The notes: generated by a model from the sequence alone, not told the origin. A stretch of 64,000 bases of DNA from Atlantibacter hermannii (GCA_900635495.1 LR134136.1:1860001-1924000); one strand, 5' to 3'; positions 44,727-54,957 are shown, counted from the first letter of the stretch. Made by a program: numbers and translations.

Positions 44727-45602
44727 TTACAGCCCTAACAGGCCGACCGCATAGCCTGCGATACCAATGACGAAGAAGCCAACGATGATCCACAGTGGGT
44801 TAACTTTCTTACGCAGCAGCCACATACAGGCGAAGGTAAGCAGTAGCGGCACCAGACCAGGCATCAACTGATCGAGAATGGTCTGCACCGTGGTCACTTT
44901 TTCGGCACCGGTCTGGTCCGTGATACGTGAGACCACCAGTGGAATATTGACGTGCGTCCATTTGTTGACCAGCGCCCCCATCACAAACAGACCGAGAATT
45001 GATGCCCCCTCGGTCAGTTTTTGCAGGAAGCCACCCCCCATATCTTTAACGATATCGATCCCTTTGCGATAACCGTATGCCACGCCGTAATAGCGTGTCG
45101 CCAGGCGAACCGCGTTAAACAGAATGAAAAACAGCAACGGACCGAGCAAACTGCCGCTCATGGCGATGCCCGCCCCCAGGGCAGCGAAAACCGGGCGCAC
45201 GGTACCCCAGAAGATAGGATCGCCCACGCCCGCCAGCGGGCCCATCAAGCCGACTTTAATCCCGTTGATGGCGCCATCCTCGATTTCAGCACCGTTTGCG
45301 CGCTTCTCTTCCATTGCAAGCGTTACGCCCAGAACCGGCGCGGCAACATAAGGGTGGGTATTGAAAAACTCCAGGTGACGTTTAATCGCCTGACGGCGCG
45401 CCTCGTTATTTTCCGGATACAGACGTTTAATCGCCGGGATCATAGAGAAGCAAAAACCCAGCGCCTGCATACGTTCAAAGTTCCACGAACCCTGAAACAG
45501 GTTTGAGCGAATGAACACACCGCGAATGTCGCTCGGGGTCAGTTTCTTCTCAGTCGTGGTAGTGGTAGTAGTGGTTTTTGTCATATCAACCATGTCGCTC
45601 AC
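44727..45602 (-). CDS. manZ: PTS mannose-specific EIID component
   Basis: Membrane component of the mannose/glucose/glucosamine phosphotransferase permease. The protein is 291 residues; the core from KLTPSDIRGVFIRSNLFQGSWNFERM to the hydrophobic end FVIGIAGYAVGLLGL matches E. coli closely. The N-terminus carries a run of eight threonines, longer than in E. coli, which makes the protein a few residues longer. manY ends four bases before its start. Confidence 0.96.
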   Translation of the reverse strand: MSDMVDMTKTTTTTTTTEKKLTPSDIRGVFIRSNLFQGSWNFERMQALGFCFSMIPAIKRLYPENNEARRQAIKRHLEFFNTHPYVAAPVLGVTLAMEEKRANGAEIEDGAINGIKVGLMGPLAGVGDPIFWGTVRPVFAALGAGIAMSGSLLGPLLFFILFNAVRLATRYYGVAYGYRKGIDIVKDMGGGFLQKLTEGASILGLFVMGALVNKWTHVNIPLVVSRITDQTGAEKVTTVQTILDQLMPGLVPLLLTFACMWLLRKKVNPLWIIVGFFVIGIAGYAVGLLGL

Positions 45603-45605
45603 CTG

Positions 45606-46406
45606 CTAGTCCAGTTCGTTATCAAGGTCGTTAGCGCCAGCCGCCTGAACAGGCGCCGCAGCGGAACGGTTGTATTTCGGGCTCAGTTGGATGTAGAGGA
45701 CAGCCATCACTGCGCCAATCACACCCAGGGCGACCAGGTTGAAATTAGTAAACGCCGCGGTAACGAAGCCAAGGTAGAAGAACGGCATCAGATAGCCCGC
45801 ACGCATCATATTGATAACCATCGCGTAACCGACCACCACAATCATGCCGCCGGCAATATTCAGACCGCTGGTTACCACTTCCGGGATGGCATTCAGCATG
45901 CCCTGAACTTCGCTGGTGCCCACTGAAACGGCAACGATAACCGCCGGGATGGCGATACGCATTGCCTGCAGGAACAGCGAAGAAACGTGTATCCAGGACA
46001 AGGCCGTGAGATTGCCTTTTTCCGCCGCGCTATCTGCCGCGTGCTGGAAAGCCACGGTAATAGTACGCACGATAATGGTCAGAACCTGACCCGCCGCAGC
46101 CAGTGGGATCGCCAGCGCGATACCGGCGCCGATGCTTTGGTGCCCGGCAATAACCAGAACGGTTGAAATGATTGACGCCAGCGCCGCATCAGGGGCCACC
46201 GCCGCACCGATGTTCATCCAGCCAAGCGCGATCATTTCCAGGGTACCGCCGATAACGATGCCGGTCTTCATATCGCCCAGCACGGCCCCAATGAGGGTAC
46301 AAGCGACAAGCGGACGGTGGAACTGAAATTCATCGAGTACCGACTCCATACCCGCGATACACGCGACGATGAACACCAGCACAATCTGAAGAGTGGTAAT
46401 CTCCAT
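45606..46406 (-). CDS. manY: PTS mannose-specific EIIC component
   Basis: Channel-forming membrane component of the mannose PTS, 266 residues, the E. coli length, with many membrane segments (MEITTLQIVLVFIVACIAG at the start). It also serves with ManZ as entry route for phage lambda DNA and some bacteriocins in E. coli. It lies 66 bases after manX. Confidence 0.97.
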   Translation of the reverse strand: MEITTLQIVLVFIVACIAGMESVLDEFQFHRPLVACTLIGAVLGDMKTGIVIGGTLEMIALGWMNIGAAVAPDAALASIISTVLVIAGHQSIGAGIALAIPLAAAGQVLTIIVRTITVAFQHAADSAAEKGNLTALSWIHVSSLFLQAMRIAIPAVIVAVSVGTSEVQGMLNAIPEVVTSGLNIAGGMIVVVGYAMVINMMRAGYLMPFFYLGFVTAAFTNFNLVALGVIGAVMAVLYIQLSPKYNRSAAAPVQAAGANDLDNELD

Positions 46407-46472
46407 TGTACTTCTCCTGTAACATTGACAGACTTAAGTGTGAGAGCTGAAAAACGTGAATTCGCGAACGTG

Positions 46473-47438
46473 TTAAGGTGTGACTTTGCGGATCAGATCC
46501 ATCATTTTCAGTTTTTGATCGTTGGAGACTTTGCGAACTTCAAGCTCAATCCCCCGTTCATTCAGCTTGTTGAACGCGTCAATATCTTTGCTGTCGACGG
46601 AAACCGCATTGTTGACCTGAGTTTTCCCTTGCCGGTAGGCCATCCCGCCAATATTCACCGACGAGATTTTCACGCCGCCTTCCACGACGCGCTCGACATC
46701 GGTTGGATTGGTGAACAGCAGCATCACGCGTTCGCCTGCGTATTTCGGGTTGTTATAAACACGGATCATTTTCGCGACATCCACCACATGCGCGGTTACG
46801 CCGGGTGGCGCCACTTGGGTTAATAATGTTTTACGGACTGTATCGGCAGCCACTTCGTCGCTCACGACGATAATGCGCGATACATTGGTTTCTTTCGTCC
46901 AGCGGGTGGCGACCTGGCCGTGAATCAAACGGTCGTCAATACGGGCGAGGCCGATGACCATATAATCATTCGGGCCCATGGGCTTAGCGGGGGCCGCCGC
47001 TTTCGGCGCTGCGGCAGCAGCGGGTGCGGTTTTTTCAGGCTGTTTGGCTTTCAGGGATTTTACGCCTTCGCGGCCGGTTTCAACGGCCAGCGCGACCAGT
47101 TCGTCGAAGGACGGGTTATCGTCCCGGGCCATTAAAGTTTCCACCAGCATCGGAATATTAACGCCAGCGATGACTTCGTAATGGTCTTTATCCACCACAA
47201 TGCGGCTGGCTGCGTTAAACGGGCTGCCGCCCCATGTGTCTACGAGAAACAACACACCTTGCTGGGTATCAAGTTTTGCTAACTGTGCGTTGTACTTCTC
47301 GATCAGTGTTTCCGCATTCTCGCCGGGAACAAAATCAATCCAACCCACATTTTCTTGCTCGCCCAACAGCATCTCAGCGGTTTTGAGCAATTGCTCAGCG
47401 GCCCAACCGTGAGTGCCTATGACAATAGCAATAGTCAC
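46473..47438 (-). CDS. manX: PTS mannose-specific EIIAB component
   Basis: Soluble phosphotransfer protein. The EIIA domain (about 1-130) has the phospho-histidine H10 (IGTHGWAAE); an Ala/Pro/Lys linker covers about 131-158; the EIIB domain has H173 (DDRLIHGQVATRW). The start is GTG, preceded by GGAGG. The 321 residues are two fewer than in E. coli because the linker is shorter. Confidence 0.97.
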   Translation of the reverse strand: MTIAIVIGTHGWAAEQLLKTAEMLLGEQENVGWIDFVPGENAETLIEKYNAQLAKLDTQQGVLFLVDTWGGSPFNAASRIVVDKDHYEVIAGVNIPMLVETLMARDDNPSFDELVALAVETGREGVKSLKAKQPEKTAPAAAAAPKAAAPAKPMGPNDYMVIGLARIDDRLIHGQVATRWTKETNVSRIIVVSDEVAADTVRKTLLTQVAPPGVTAHVVDVAKMIRVYNNPKYAGERVMLLFTNPTDVERVVEGGVKISSVNIGGMAYRQGKTQVNNAVSVDSKDIDAFNKLNERGIELEVRKVSNDQKLKMMDLIRKVTP

Positions 47439-47901
47439 GTGTTACCTCCTTCATTGAATTAACACCCTCATTACGAGAGCATCGCGAATCTTTAGCGGTT
47501 TACCGAATCGATTCAGATAAGGTGTTGACTGAGATTTAGCTTAATCCGTGATTTATTTTAGATACCGAAAAAATAATTTATGTGATGAAGATCCGTAATT
47601 TAGCTTTAGCGACTGCGTGAAAATTTGTGCTAAAAATTATGGGTGATGACTGTGTCAGCAAAATTGCAAATTCAGGTAAATCTTTGCAAAAGGCTGATTC
47701 CGTTTGCTAATGTATGCTTCTTACTAATTTTCAGGAGTAGCGGGCAGTAGCCCACCCTATGGACCGTCACCGACGTCATTTCACTTTCGCCTGTTCACAG
47801 GCCGCTCGTCATCCCGACGCCTCATACCTAATCTTAGCCACTGTTTTTGCGCCCGCGAATTGTGCGGTGCCGTTTAGTCATTCCTGCGACAGGAGCCTGT
47901 T
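47439..47901. promoter_or_regulatory. Divergent manX-yoaE control region
   Basis: 463 bases with no gene. An AT-rich imperfect palindrome, TTATTTT-N10-AAAATAA (47553-47576), is a candidate Mlc operator for manXYZ, and TGTGATGAAGATCCGTAA nearby may be a weak CRP site; both are known regulators of this operon. The yoaE side has a long leader with a short GGGC-N4-GCCC hairpin (about 47738-47750) of unknown meaning. Confidence 0.5.
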
Positions 47902-49461
47902 ATGGAATTATTAATGGACCCCTCGATTTGGGTGGGTTTGCTGACGCTTGTGGTACTGGAAATCGTTCTCGGTATTGATAACCTGGTTTTCATCGCCATC
48001 CTTGCGGATAAACTGCCACCTAAGCAGCGTGATAAAGCGCGTCTTATTGGTCTGTCCCTGGCGTTGATTATGCGTTTGGGGCTGTTGTCGTTAATTTCCT
48101 GGATGGTGACGTTGACGCGTCCGCTGTTCACCGTGATGGATTTCACCTTCTCAGGCCGCGACTTGATCATGCTGCTCGGGGGCTTGTTCCTGTTGTTTAA
48201 AGCCACCACGGAATTGCATGAGCGGCTGGAAAATAAACAGCACGACAGCGCCCACGGTAAAGGGTATGCCAGTTTCTGGGTTGTGGTGGTGCAGATTGTG
48301 ATCCTTGATGCCGTCTTCTCGCTGGATGCCGTTATCACAGCGGTAGGCATGGTGAACCATCTGCCGGTGATGATGGCAGCAGTAGTGATCGCGATGGCGG
48401 TAATGCTGTTGGCGTCGAAACCGCTGACGCGCTTTGTGAACCAACATCCGACGGTGGTTGTGCTCTGTCTGAGCTTCCTGTTGATGATCGGTCTGAGTCT
48501 GGTCGCGGAAGGTTTCGGTTTCCATATCCCGAAAGGCTATCTGTACGCTGCTATTGGCTTCTCGATCCTGATCGAACTGTTTAATCAGATTGCCCGTCGC
48601 AACTTCGTTAAGCACCAGTCGCGCCTGCCGTTGCGCGCCCGCACTGCGCAATCCATCCTGAGCCTGATGGGCGGCGGAAAAAGAGGCGCTGTTCAGCCGG
48701 AAACGGAAGGCACGGCGATGGTGCCGGTTCCGATGGAATCGTTCGCCCATGAAGAGCGTTACATGATTAACGGCGTGCTGACTCTGGCGTCACGTTCATT
48801 GCGCAGCATCATGACGCCGCGTGGTGAGATCAGTTGGGTAGACGCCGAACTGAGCGTTGACGAAATCCGTGAACAGCTGCTGTCTTCTCCCCACAGCCTG
48901 TTCCCGGTATGTCGTGGCGAGCTGGACGAAGTGATCGGCATTGTTCGGGCGAAAGAGTTGCTGGTGGCGCTGGAAGAAGGTGTTGATGTGGCGGCAATCG
49001 CCGCGGCGTCTCCCGCTATTGTGGTGCCGGAAACACTTGATCCGATCAACCTGTTAGGCGTGCTGCGTCGCGCACGCGGCAGCTTTGTTATCGTCAATAA
49101 CGAATTTGGCGTGGTGCAGGGTCTTGTCACGCCGCTGGATGTTCTGGAAGCGATTGCCGGAGAGTTTCCGGACGCTGACGAAACGCCGGAAATCGTCGCC
49201 GATGGTGATGGCTGGTTAGTGAAAGGCGGGACCGATCTTCACGCACTGCAACAGCATCTGGATGTCTCGACGCTGGTGAATGATGAAGATGATATCGCCA
49301 CCGTAGCCGGCCTGGTGATTGCGGTTAACGGTCAAATCCCTCGCGTAGGCGATGTGCTTGATGTCCCGCCGCTGCGCATCACCATCGTCGAAGCCAATGA
49401 CTATCGCGTCGATCTGGTACGAATCGTTAAAGACGAACCCGAGCACGACGAAGAAGAGTAA
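47902..49461 (+). CDS. yoaE: TerC-family membrane protein with CBS and CorC domains, YoaE
   Basis: 519 residues. The N-terminal TerC domain (about 1-235) has metal-site-like motifs EIVLGIDNLVFIAI and DAVFSLDAVITAVG. A CBS pair follows (SLRSIMTPRGEISWVD, about 295-420), then a CorC/HlyC transporter-associated domain to the acidic end. It is paralogous to the Mn exporter Alx, so a role in metal export is plausible but unproven. The stop directly abuts pdeD on the other strand. Confidence 0.93.
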   Translation: MELLMDPSIWVGLLTLVVLEIVLGIDNLVFIAILADKLPPKQRDKARLIGLSLALIMRLGLLSLISWMVTLTRPLFTVMDFTFSGRDLIMLLGGLFLLFKATTELHERLENKQHDSAHGKGYASFWVVVVQIVILDAVFSLDAVITAVGMVNHLPVMMAAVVIAMAVMLLASKPLTRFVNQHPTVVVLCLSFLLMIGLSLVAEGFGFHIPKGYLYAAIGFSILIELFNQIARRNFVKHQSRLPLRARTAQSILSLMGGGKRGAVQPETEGTAMVPVPMESFAHEERYMINGVLTLASRSLRSIMTPRGEISWVDAELSVDEIREQLLSSPHSLFPVCRGELDEVIGIVRAKELLVALEEGVDVAAIAAASPAIVVPETLDPINLLGVLRRARGSFVIVNNEFGVVQGLVTPLDVLEAIAGEFPDADETPEIVADGDGWLVKGGTDLHALQQHLDVSTLVNDEDDIATVAGLVIAVNGQIPRVGDVLDVPPLRITIVEANDYRVDLVRIVKDEPEHDEEE

Positions 49462-51060
49462 TCACCGCAAGGTCAATGCTGACATAGGTTGATCTTTTTT
49501 GGCGGCAGGTGGCGGTAAGTCACCTGCCAGCCAGCGCGGAAAATCGGCAATCGGCATCGGTTTCGCATATAAATAGCCTTGCAGCACCGCCACGCCGTGA
49601 CGACGTAAATAACCTTCCTGCTGTTCAGTCTCCACGCCTTCCGCCACCAGCGCGATCTTCAACCGTTTGCCCAGCGCGATAATAATATCCGTTACCGTCG
49701 AGTTGACCGCGTCGGTCCCAATCGCTGCGGTGAAGGTTTTATCAATTTTCAGCACGTTAGGGTGCAGCCGTTCCAGATAGGACAACGAACTCTGCCCGGT
49801 GCCAAAATCATCAATCGCCAGTTGCACCCCCATCTGATGCAATTCCCGAACCACCCGGTAATCCATATCCGGCAACGCATCGCGTTCGGTCAGTTCCAGC
49901 ATTAACTGCTGTTTGGGTTTTTCAGGGAACCAGATACGTTTCAGATCCTTGATGATCACCCCCTGATGGAAATGGCTTGCCGCGACGTTAATACTGATGT
50001 GGAACTGCTCGGAGGCAGGAAACAGATGGAGATGGCGCACGGTTTCGGCCAGTACGTAACGGGTCAGCGGGGCGATCAAATCCTGTTGCTCGGCGAGAGG
50101 AATAAACACATCCGGTGAAATCCATCCCTGGCGCGGATTCTTCCAGCGCAGCAGAATTTCCACGCCGGTACAGCGCCTGTCACGCGCCCGTACCAGCGGC
50201 TGACAAAAAACTTCGAATTCATGGGCGGCGATGCCAAGGTTAATTTCCCAGGAAAAACTCATACGCGTAGCGCTGGCCAGCCAGGTGATATAACCGATCA
50301 GCAGGCTCAGCATGATGGCCAGCGGCAACTGTTCAGGAAGACCCTGAAGCGCCAGCGACTCGGGCGAGGGCCCTAAAACGACAATCGCCAGCGGATAACG
50401 CTGCGAGTGAAAGCGGTGCTCCACCTGACCGGGGGTATGGGGCAGTGCGCTCCAGATAATCTTTTTATCGACAAGATAGTGGTTCGCCACATTGAGCACG
50501 GCTTTCTGAATCAACGGCGGCCCAGGCTGAAGCGTTAATGCCGTCAGCAGTTCGATATTGATGATTTGCACCACGCCACTCTGGCCGTCGGCGCTGGAGG
50601 GTTCCCAGAGCAATAAAATGGGCGAACCAATCAGTAATGAGTTGGCAGTGGAAAGCTGCATCAGCGGAGCAACCGAGGGAAGGCTGGGTTGGAGTTTATT
50701 AATGGCGATATCGCGCTGGCCGAAAATGCTTGAGCAATACAGGATGCCGTCTTTTACCAGCCCGATAGAGCGCACGGTTTGCAGACGGGCTGCCTGTTCA
50801 CGCAGCTGGTACTGCGCCATGTCGCAGCTAATTCCCGGTAAGGCTGCCAGTGATTTACGGGCAATATCGATGGGTTCCAGCACCGATTCCAGCGAGGCAA
50901 TGGCGCGTTGATGATAGCCAGCAATTTCCCGCCGGTAATCATTACGCTCGGTTAAATAACGCAACCCCAGCGTCAGAAGAAGGGTGATCACGGCAAGAAT
51001 TATGCAAAGAATGAAACGTCTGCGCCGGTAATAATAAATTATGCGCTGGGCTGTTTGCAT
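49462..51060 (-). CDS. pdeD: CSS-motif EAL cyclic-di-GMP phosphodiesterase PdeD
   Basis: 532 residues. A first membrane helix (about 16-35) precedes a periplasmic CSS domain with C109-S110-S111 and another cysteine at C79; a second helix lies near 245. The cytoplasmic EAL domain follows: substrate-binding EILLRW in place of EALLRW, DDFGTGQSSLSYL, and EGVETEQQ. In E. coli this family is redox-controlled through the CSS disulfide. The gene was formerly yoaD. Confidence 0.93.
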   Translation of the reverse strand: MQTAQRIIYYYRRRRFILCIILAVITLLLTLGLRYLTERNDYRREIAGYHQRAIASLESVLEPIDIARKSLAALPGISCDMAQYQLREQAARLQTVRSIGLVKDGILYCSSIFGQRDIAINKLQPSLPSVAPLMQLSTANSLLIGSPILLLWEPSSADGQSGVVQIINIELLTALTLQPGPPLIQKAVLNVANHYLVDKKIIWSALPHTPGQVEHRFHSQRYPLAIVVLGPSPESLALQGLPEQLPLAIMLSLLIGYITWLASATRMSFSWEINLGIAAHEFEVFCQPLVRARDRRCTGVEILLRWKNPRQGWISPDVFIPLAEQQDLIAPLTRYVLAETVRHLHLFPASEQFHISINVAASHFHQGVIIKDLKRIWFPEKPKQQLMLELTERDALPDMDYRVVRELHQMGVQLAIDDFGTGQSSLSYLERLHPNVLKIDKTFTAAIGTDAVNSTVTDIIIALGKRLKIALVAEGVETEQQEGYLRRHGVAVLQGYLYAKPMPIADFPRWLAGDLPPPAAKKDQPMSALTLR

Positions 51061-51149
51061 CTCCGTAGCCTCTCAATGCTCTCCCTGATGTTGGGAAAGT
51101 GAACAATGAAAGTGTAGTGGGGAAAGCATACCGTGAAACCGCCGCAGAT

Positions 51150-51177
51150 AAAAAAAGCGCCGCGATTGCGGCGCCTT
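51150..51177 (-). terminator. Terminator after sdaA
   Basis: Stem GCGCCGC/GCGGCGC (51157-51163, 51168-51174) followed on the minus strand by a T run. Confidence 0.88.
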
Positions 51178-51181
51178 AGGC

Positions 51182-52546
51182 TTAATTACACTGCACTTTT
51201 ATCGCCAGACCACCGCGGGACGTTTCACGGTATTTGGCGTTCATATCTTTACCGGTCTCATACATGGTTTCGATGACTTTATCCAGTGAGACGCGAGGCG
51301 CGCTGGTGCGGCGCATGGCCATACGTGAGGCGTTAATCGCTTTTACAGAAGCAATGGCGTTACGTTCGATACAGGGCACCTGTACCTGTCCGGCGACCGG
51401 GTCGCAGGTCAGACCGAGGTTATGTTCCATACCGATTTCTGCCGCCACGCATACCTGCTCCGGGCTGGCACCGAGGATTTCCGCCAGACCCGCCGCTGCC
51501 ATGGAACAGGCGACGCCAACTTCGCCCTGGCAACCCACTTCCGCACCTGAGATCGAGGCGTTCATTTTGTACAACGCGCCAATCGCGCCGGAGGCCAGGA
51601 AATATCGAATATAGACATCCGGGGTGACCGGCTCGATAAAGTGATCGTAGTAGGCCAACACTGCCGGTACGATACCGCATGCGCCATTCGTCGGCGCAGT
51701 GACCACACGGCCTCCGGCTGCGTTTTCTTCGTTCACGGCCAGTGCGAACATATTGACCCAGTCGATAACCGTCATAGGATCTTTATTGTTCTTATCGCTG
51801 GATACCAACATTCTGCGCAGCGCCGATGCGCGACGCGGTACACGCAATGGGCCAGGCAGCACGCCTTCGGTATTCATGCCGCGATCGATACAGGCCTGCA
51901 TGGTCTGCCATACATTGGCAAAATAGGCTTCGATTTCCTGTTTACTGTGCAGCGCCAGTTCGTTCTTCATCACCATGCCGGAAAGCGATAAACCGGTTTC
52001 TTTGCAGTAATCCAGCATTTCCTGCGCGGATTTGAAGGGGTAAGGGACGCTTACGTCGCTGCTGGCGTCTTTACCGAAATGCGCTTCATCGACGATAAAG
52101 CCTCCGCCGATTGAGTAGTAAGTGTTGCTGTAAATCTCTTTATCGCCGTTGTAGGCGTAAATGCGCATGGCGTTTTCATGCAGCGGCAGGTTGTCGCTCT
52201 GGAAACGCATGCCGTTGTCTTTAGGAAAATCCACTTCGTGGCGACCCTGCGCCAGCAACAGGCGTTCGCGGGTCTCAACATCCCGGATGAACGCCGGAAT
52301 GCTATCAATATCAACAGTATCAGGTAGATTACCCGCAAGGCCCATAATGATAGCGATATCGGTATGGTGGCCTTTGCCGGTCAGGGAAAGCGAACCGTAA
52401 ACGTCCACCGCTACGCGGGTTACGCTGTCCAGTAATCCTTTTTCGACCAGATCATCGACGAATTGCTTCCCTGCCTTCATCGGTCCAACGGTATGGGAAG
52501 AGGAGGGACCAATGCCCACCTTAAACATGTCGAATATACTAATCAC
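51182..52546 (-). CDS. sdaA: L-serine deaminase I
   Basis: [4Fe-4S] enzyme that turns L-serine into pyruvate and ammonia. A GTG start at 52546 gives VISIFDMFKVGIGPSSSHTVGP and 454 residues, the E. coli length, with AGGAG about ten bases upstream; the open frame eight codons further does not fit relatives. Cluster cysteines lie in the C-terminal half (GACGIVPA, VGCQGEVGVACSMAAAG, GLTCDPVAG). Confidence 0.96.
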   Translation of the reverse strand: MISIFDMFKVGIGPSSSHTVGPMKAGKQFVDDLVEKGLLDSVTRVAVDVYGSLSLTGKGHHTDIAIIMGLAGNLPDTVDIDSIPAFIRDVETRERLLLAQGRHEVDFPKDNGMRFQSDNLPLHENAMRIYAYNGDKEIYSNTYYSIGGGFIVDEAHFGKDASSDVSVPYPFKSAQEMLDYCKETGLSLSGMVMKNELALHSKQEIEAYFANVWQTMQACIDRGMNTEGVLPGPLRVPRRASALRRMLVSSDKNNKDPMTVIDWVNMFALAVNEENAAGGRVVTAPTNGACGIVPAVLAYYDHFIEPVTPDVYIRYFLASGAIGALYKMNASISGAEVGCQGEVGVACSMAAAGLAEILGASPEQVCVAAEIGMEHNLGLTCDPVAGQVQVPCIERNAIASVKAINASRMAMRRTSAPRVSLDKVIETMYETGKDMNAKYRETSRGGLAIKVQCN

Positions 52547-52726
52547 AGTAAAAACTCCTGCCAGAGGCACTCTTTTGAGTGACGAGGTTAGAACAACATT
52601 TATTTTAAGAGTTTATTGTTCCGCAAAGTTAATTATTCACATGAATAAAACTAATGCCTCAGACAATATTCCCTAATAAAGTGTCGTCATTCCCTACAAA
52701 AAACAGGGATTCTTCTGTAAGTATAG

Positions 52727-53305
52727 TTAAGGCTTCATACCGATTTGCAGAGCCAGCTCACGAATAATGCCCGCTGTCATGCCCCAGACGAAGTAGTGTT
52801 CATACCAGGAAAGCCAGACGCGGTGGTCATTGCCGCGCCGATGGATATCCAGCGGATGATAGCGCCCCAGACGCAACGCTTCTTCAAGCGGCATTTCAAA
52901 CACCGCTGCGACTTCCTCCTCGCTGGCATGATAGGGCAAGTCCGGCGGAATAATGCCCACTACCGGCGTAACCTGAAAGCCGGTCACGCTGTCCACGGTA
53001 GGCAGTACGCCAATGACTTCGACGGTCTCAGGGGGTATCGCGACTTCTTCCTGCGCTTCGCGCAACGCCGCGGCGATCAGTGAGCTGTCTTCCGGATCGC
53101 GAGCGCCGCCGGGAAACGCCACCTGACCGGCATGCTTACGCATTCGCGTCGAACGCTGGGTTAGCAGCAAACCCGGTACCGGACGACGAACAATCGGCAC
53201 CAGCACCGCGGCCTGGCGCTGGTTGATCGTATGGCGGTTGATCTGGGGACGTAATAACTGGAAACGGGCTAAAAAATTCTCCAGCGTTATTGGCGGATTA
53301 CTCAT
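52727..53305 (-). CDS. nudL: Nudix hydrolase NudL
   Basis: 192 residues, the E. coli length. The extended Nudix box GGARDPEDSSLIAAALREAQEEVAI (about 65-90) is complete; the preceding LTQRSTRMRKHAGQVAFPGG is the coenzyme A pyrophosphatase-type signature. It starts nine bases after the pabB stop and is probably cotranscribed. Confidence 0.94.
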   Translation of the reverse strand: MSNPPITLENFLARFQLLRPQINRHTINQRQAAVLVPIVRRPVPGLLLTQRSTRMRKHAGQVAFPGGARDPEDSSLIAAALREAQEEVAIPPETVEVIGVLPTVDSVTGFQVTPVVGIIPPDLPYHASEEEVAAVFEMPLEEALRLGRYHPLDIHRRGNDHRVWLSWYEHYFVWGMTAGIIRELALQIGMKP

Positions 53306-53314
53306 GACGCTCCT

Positions 53315-54679
53315 TCACAGGTGATTTAGGATACGATTAACTTTATCAAAAGTTTCCTGATATTCCGCCGCCTCGTCGCTGTCCGCCACTATCCCGCCGC
53401 CAGCGGAGCAATAAAGCGCGCCCTTTTGCGCGGTCACTGTGCGAATGGTGATATTCGTGTCCATATTGCCGCACAGGCTGATATAGCCAATACTGCCGCA
53501 CCAGGCGTTACGCCGCTGAGGCTCCAGCGTTTCAATAATTTCCATGGCGCGCACTTTGGGCGCGCCGGTAATCGAGCCGCCAGGAAAACTGGCACGCAGT
53601 AAATCCGTAGCGTGCAGGTTAGCGGGGAGCGTGGCGGTGATGGTGCTTACCAGATGATGCACCGCCGGGAACGGCTCGACCACAAACAGTTCCGGCACCT
53701 TAACGCTGCCGGGTACCGCCACGCGGCCAATATCGTTTCGCAGCAGATCGACTATCATCAGATTTTCCGCGCGGTCTTTTGGTGAGGCGGCCAGTTTCTG
53801 CGCCTGAATGGCGTCTTCGAGCGGATCGTCAAGACGGGGCAGTGTGCCTTTGATAGGCCGGGTCTGGATCTGATCCCCTTCCAGCAAAATAAAACGTTCC
53901 GGCGACAAACTGAGGATAGCCTGATCCGGCAAGCGTAAAAAAGCGCTGAACGGCGCGCGGTTGGCGGCGTTCAACTGCGTAAACGCCTGCCATTCATCAC
54001 CGCGATAGGTCGCATGAAAGCGTTGGGCGAGATTGACCTGATAACAATCTCCGCTTTGCAACCACGCCTGTATCTGGCGGAATTTTGCGCCATACTCTTC
54101 GCGTGTCATATTGGCGACCCAATTGGAGGTGCGTTCAAAAGGCACCGTCTCAGGCGCGGTTTGTTGTTTCAGCCAGCGAAGGCGCGCTTCGACGTCATCC
54201 CAACTGATGAGTGACAACGTCTGGCGATGGTGATCGGCGATCAGCGCCCAGTCATAAATACCAATTGCCATATCCGGCGTCGTGATATCCCGGTCAGCGA
54301 TGACGGGGAGTTTTTCAAAACGTCGGCCCAAATCATAGCCGAACAAACCCACCGCGCCGCCCTGGAAAGGCAACACCGGATCGGCTTCAGGACAAATATC
54401 AAGAGAGGCCAGACAGGCTTTTACCAGCGCCAGTGGGCACTCCCCGGACGTGCGTATTCCGTCCGGCGCGCAAATTTCTGTCAGCTCACCGCGCGTTTGC
54501 AGCGTGATTTTGGGGTCCGCCACCAGAATATCAAACCGGTTATGGGCATGGTCGGCGAAGCCGGAATGTAACAGCATCGCCCACGGCTGGTGGTTCAACG
54601 TGGCAAAGTGCGCCATTAGTGCATCGGGTTGCCAGGGGAGCGTAATCACGTTCAGGCTGGAAGAGGGAGTAGTATGCAT
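53315..54679 (-). CDS. pabB: Aminodeoxychorismate synthase component I
   Basis: With PabA glutamine amidotransferase, makes 4-amino-4-deoxychorismate for folate. The 454 residues have the chorismate-binding core: the lysine motif in TRPIKGTLPR, ENLMIVDLLRNDIGRV and SFPGGSITGAPK. The N-terminal part keeps the tryptophan-binding fold typical of the family. Confidence 0.96.
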   Translation of the reverse strand: MHTTPSSSLNVITLPWQPDALMAHFATLNHQPWAMLLHSGFADHAHNRFDILVADPKITLQTRGELTEICAPDGIRTSGECPLALVKACLASLDICPEADPVLPFQGGAVGLFGYDLGRRFEKLPVIADRDITTPDMAIGIYDWALIADHHRQTLSLISWDDVEARLRWLKQQTAPETVPFERTSNWVANMTREEYGAKFRQIQAWLQSGDCYQVNLAQRFHATYRGDEWQAFTQLNAANRAPFSAFLRLPDQAILSLSPERFILLEGDQIQTRPIKGTLPRLDDPLEDAIQAQKLAASPKDRAENLMIVDLLRNDIGRVAVPGSVKVPELFVVEPFPAVHHLVSTITATLPANLHATDLLRASFPGGSITGAPKVRAMEIIETLEPQRRNAWCGSIGYISLCGNMDTNITIRTVTAQKGALYCSAGGGIVADSDEAAEYQETFDKVNRILNHL

Positions 54680-54775
54680 CGATCAACTCATTAACGCAGG
54701 TTGCCGGCGCACATCGGTTGGCGCATTCAGGGCAACGTGAAATAATAACCGTCAGCAATGTAACAGGAGTCAACC

Positions 54776-54957
54776 ATGTTTGCAGGATTACCTTCACTGA
54801 CACATGAACAGCAGCAGCAGGCTGTCGAGCGTATTCAGGAACTTATGGCCCAGGGGTTAAGCAGCGGTCAGGCCATCACCCAGGTGGCGGAAGAGATCCG
54901 CGCAACCCATAAGGGCGACCGTATCGTCGCCGTTTTGAGGATGATGAGGACGAGTAG
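54776..54957 (+). CDS. yoaH: Small protein YoaH, frameshift hides the true C-terminus
   Basis: As read, the frame runs to 54997 and ends with a tail (VLRMMRTSRVYLPI) that no YoaH has. Adding one C to the CC at about 54930-54931 changes the end to RIVARFEDEDE and a stop at 54957, which is the E. coli ending and gives 60 residues (59 or 60 in relatives). The N-terminus MFAGLPSLTHEQQQQAVERI is conserved. Function unknown. Confidence 0.88.
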
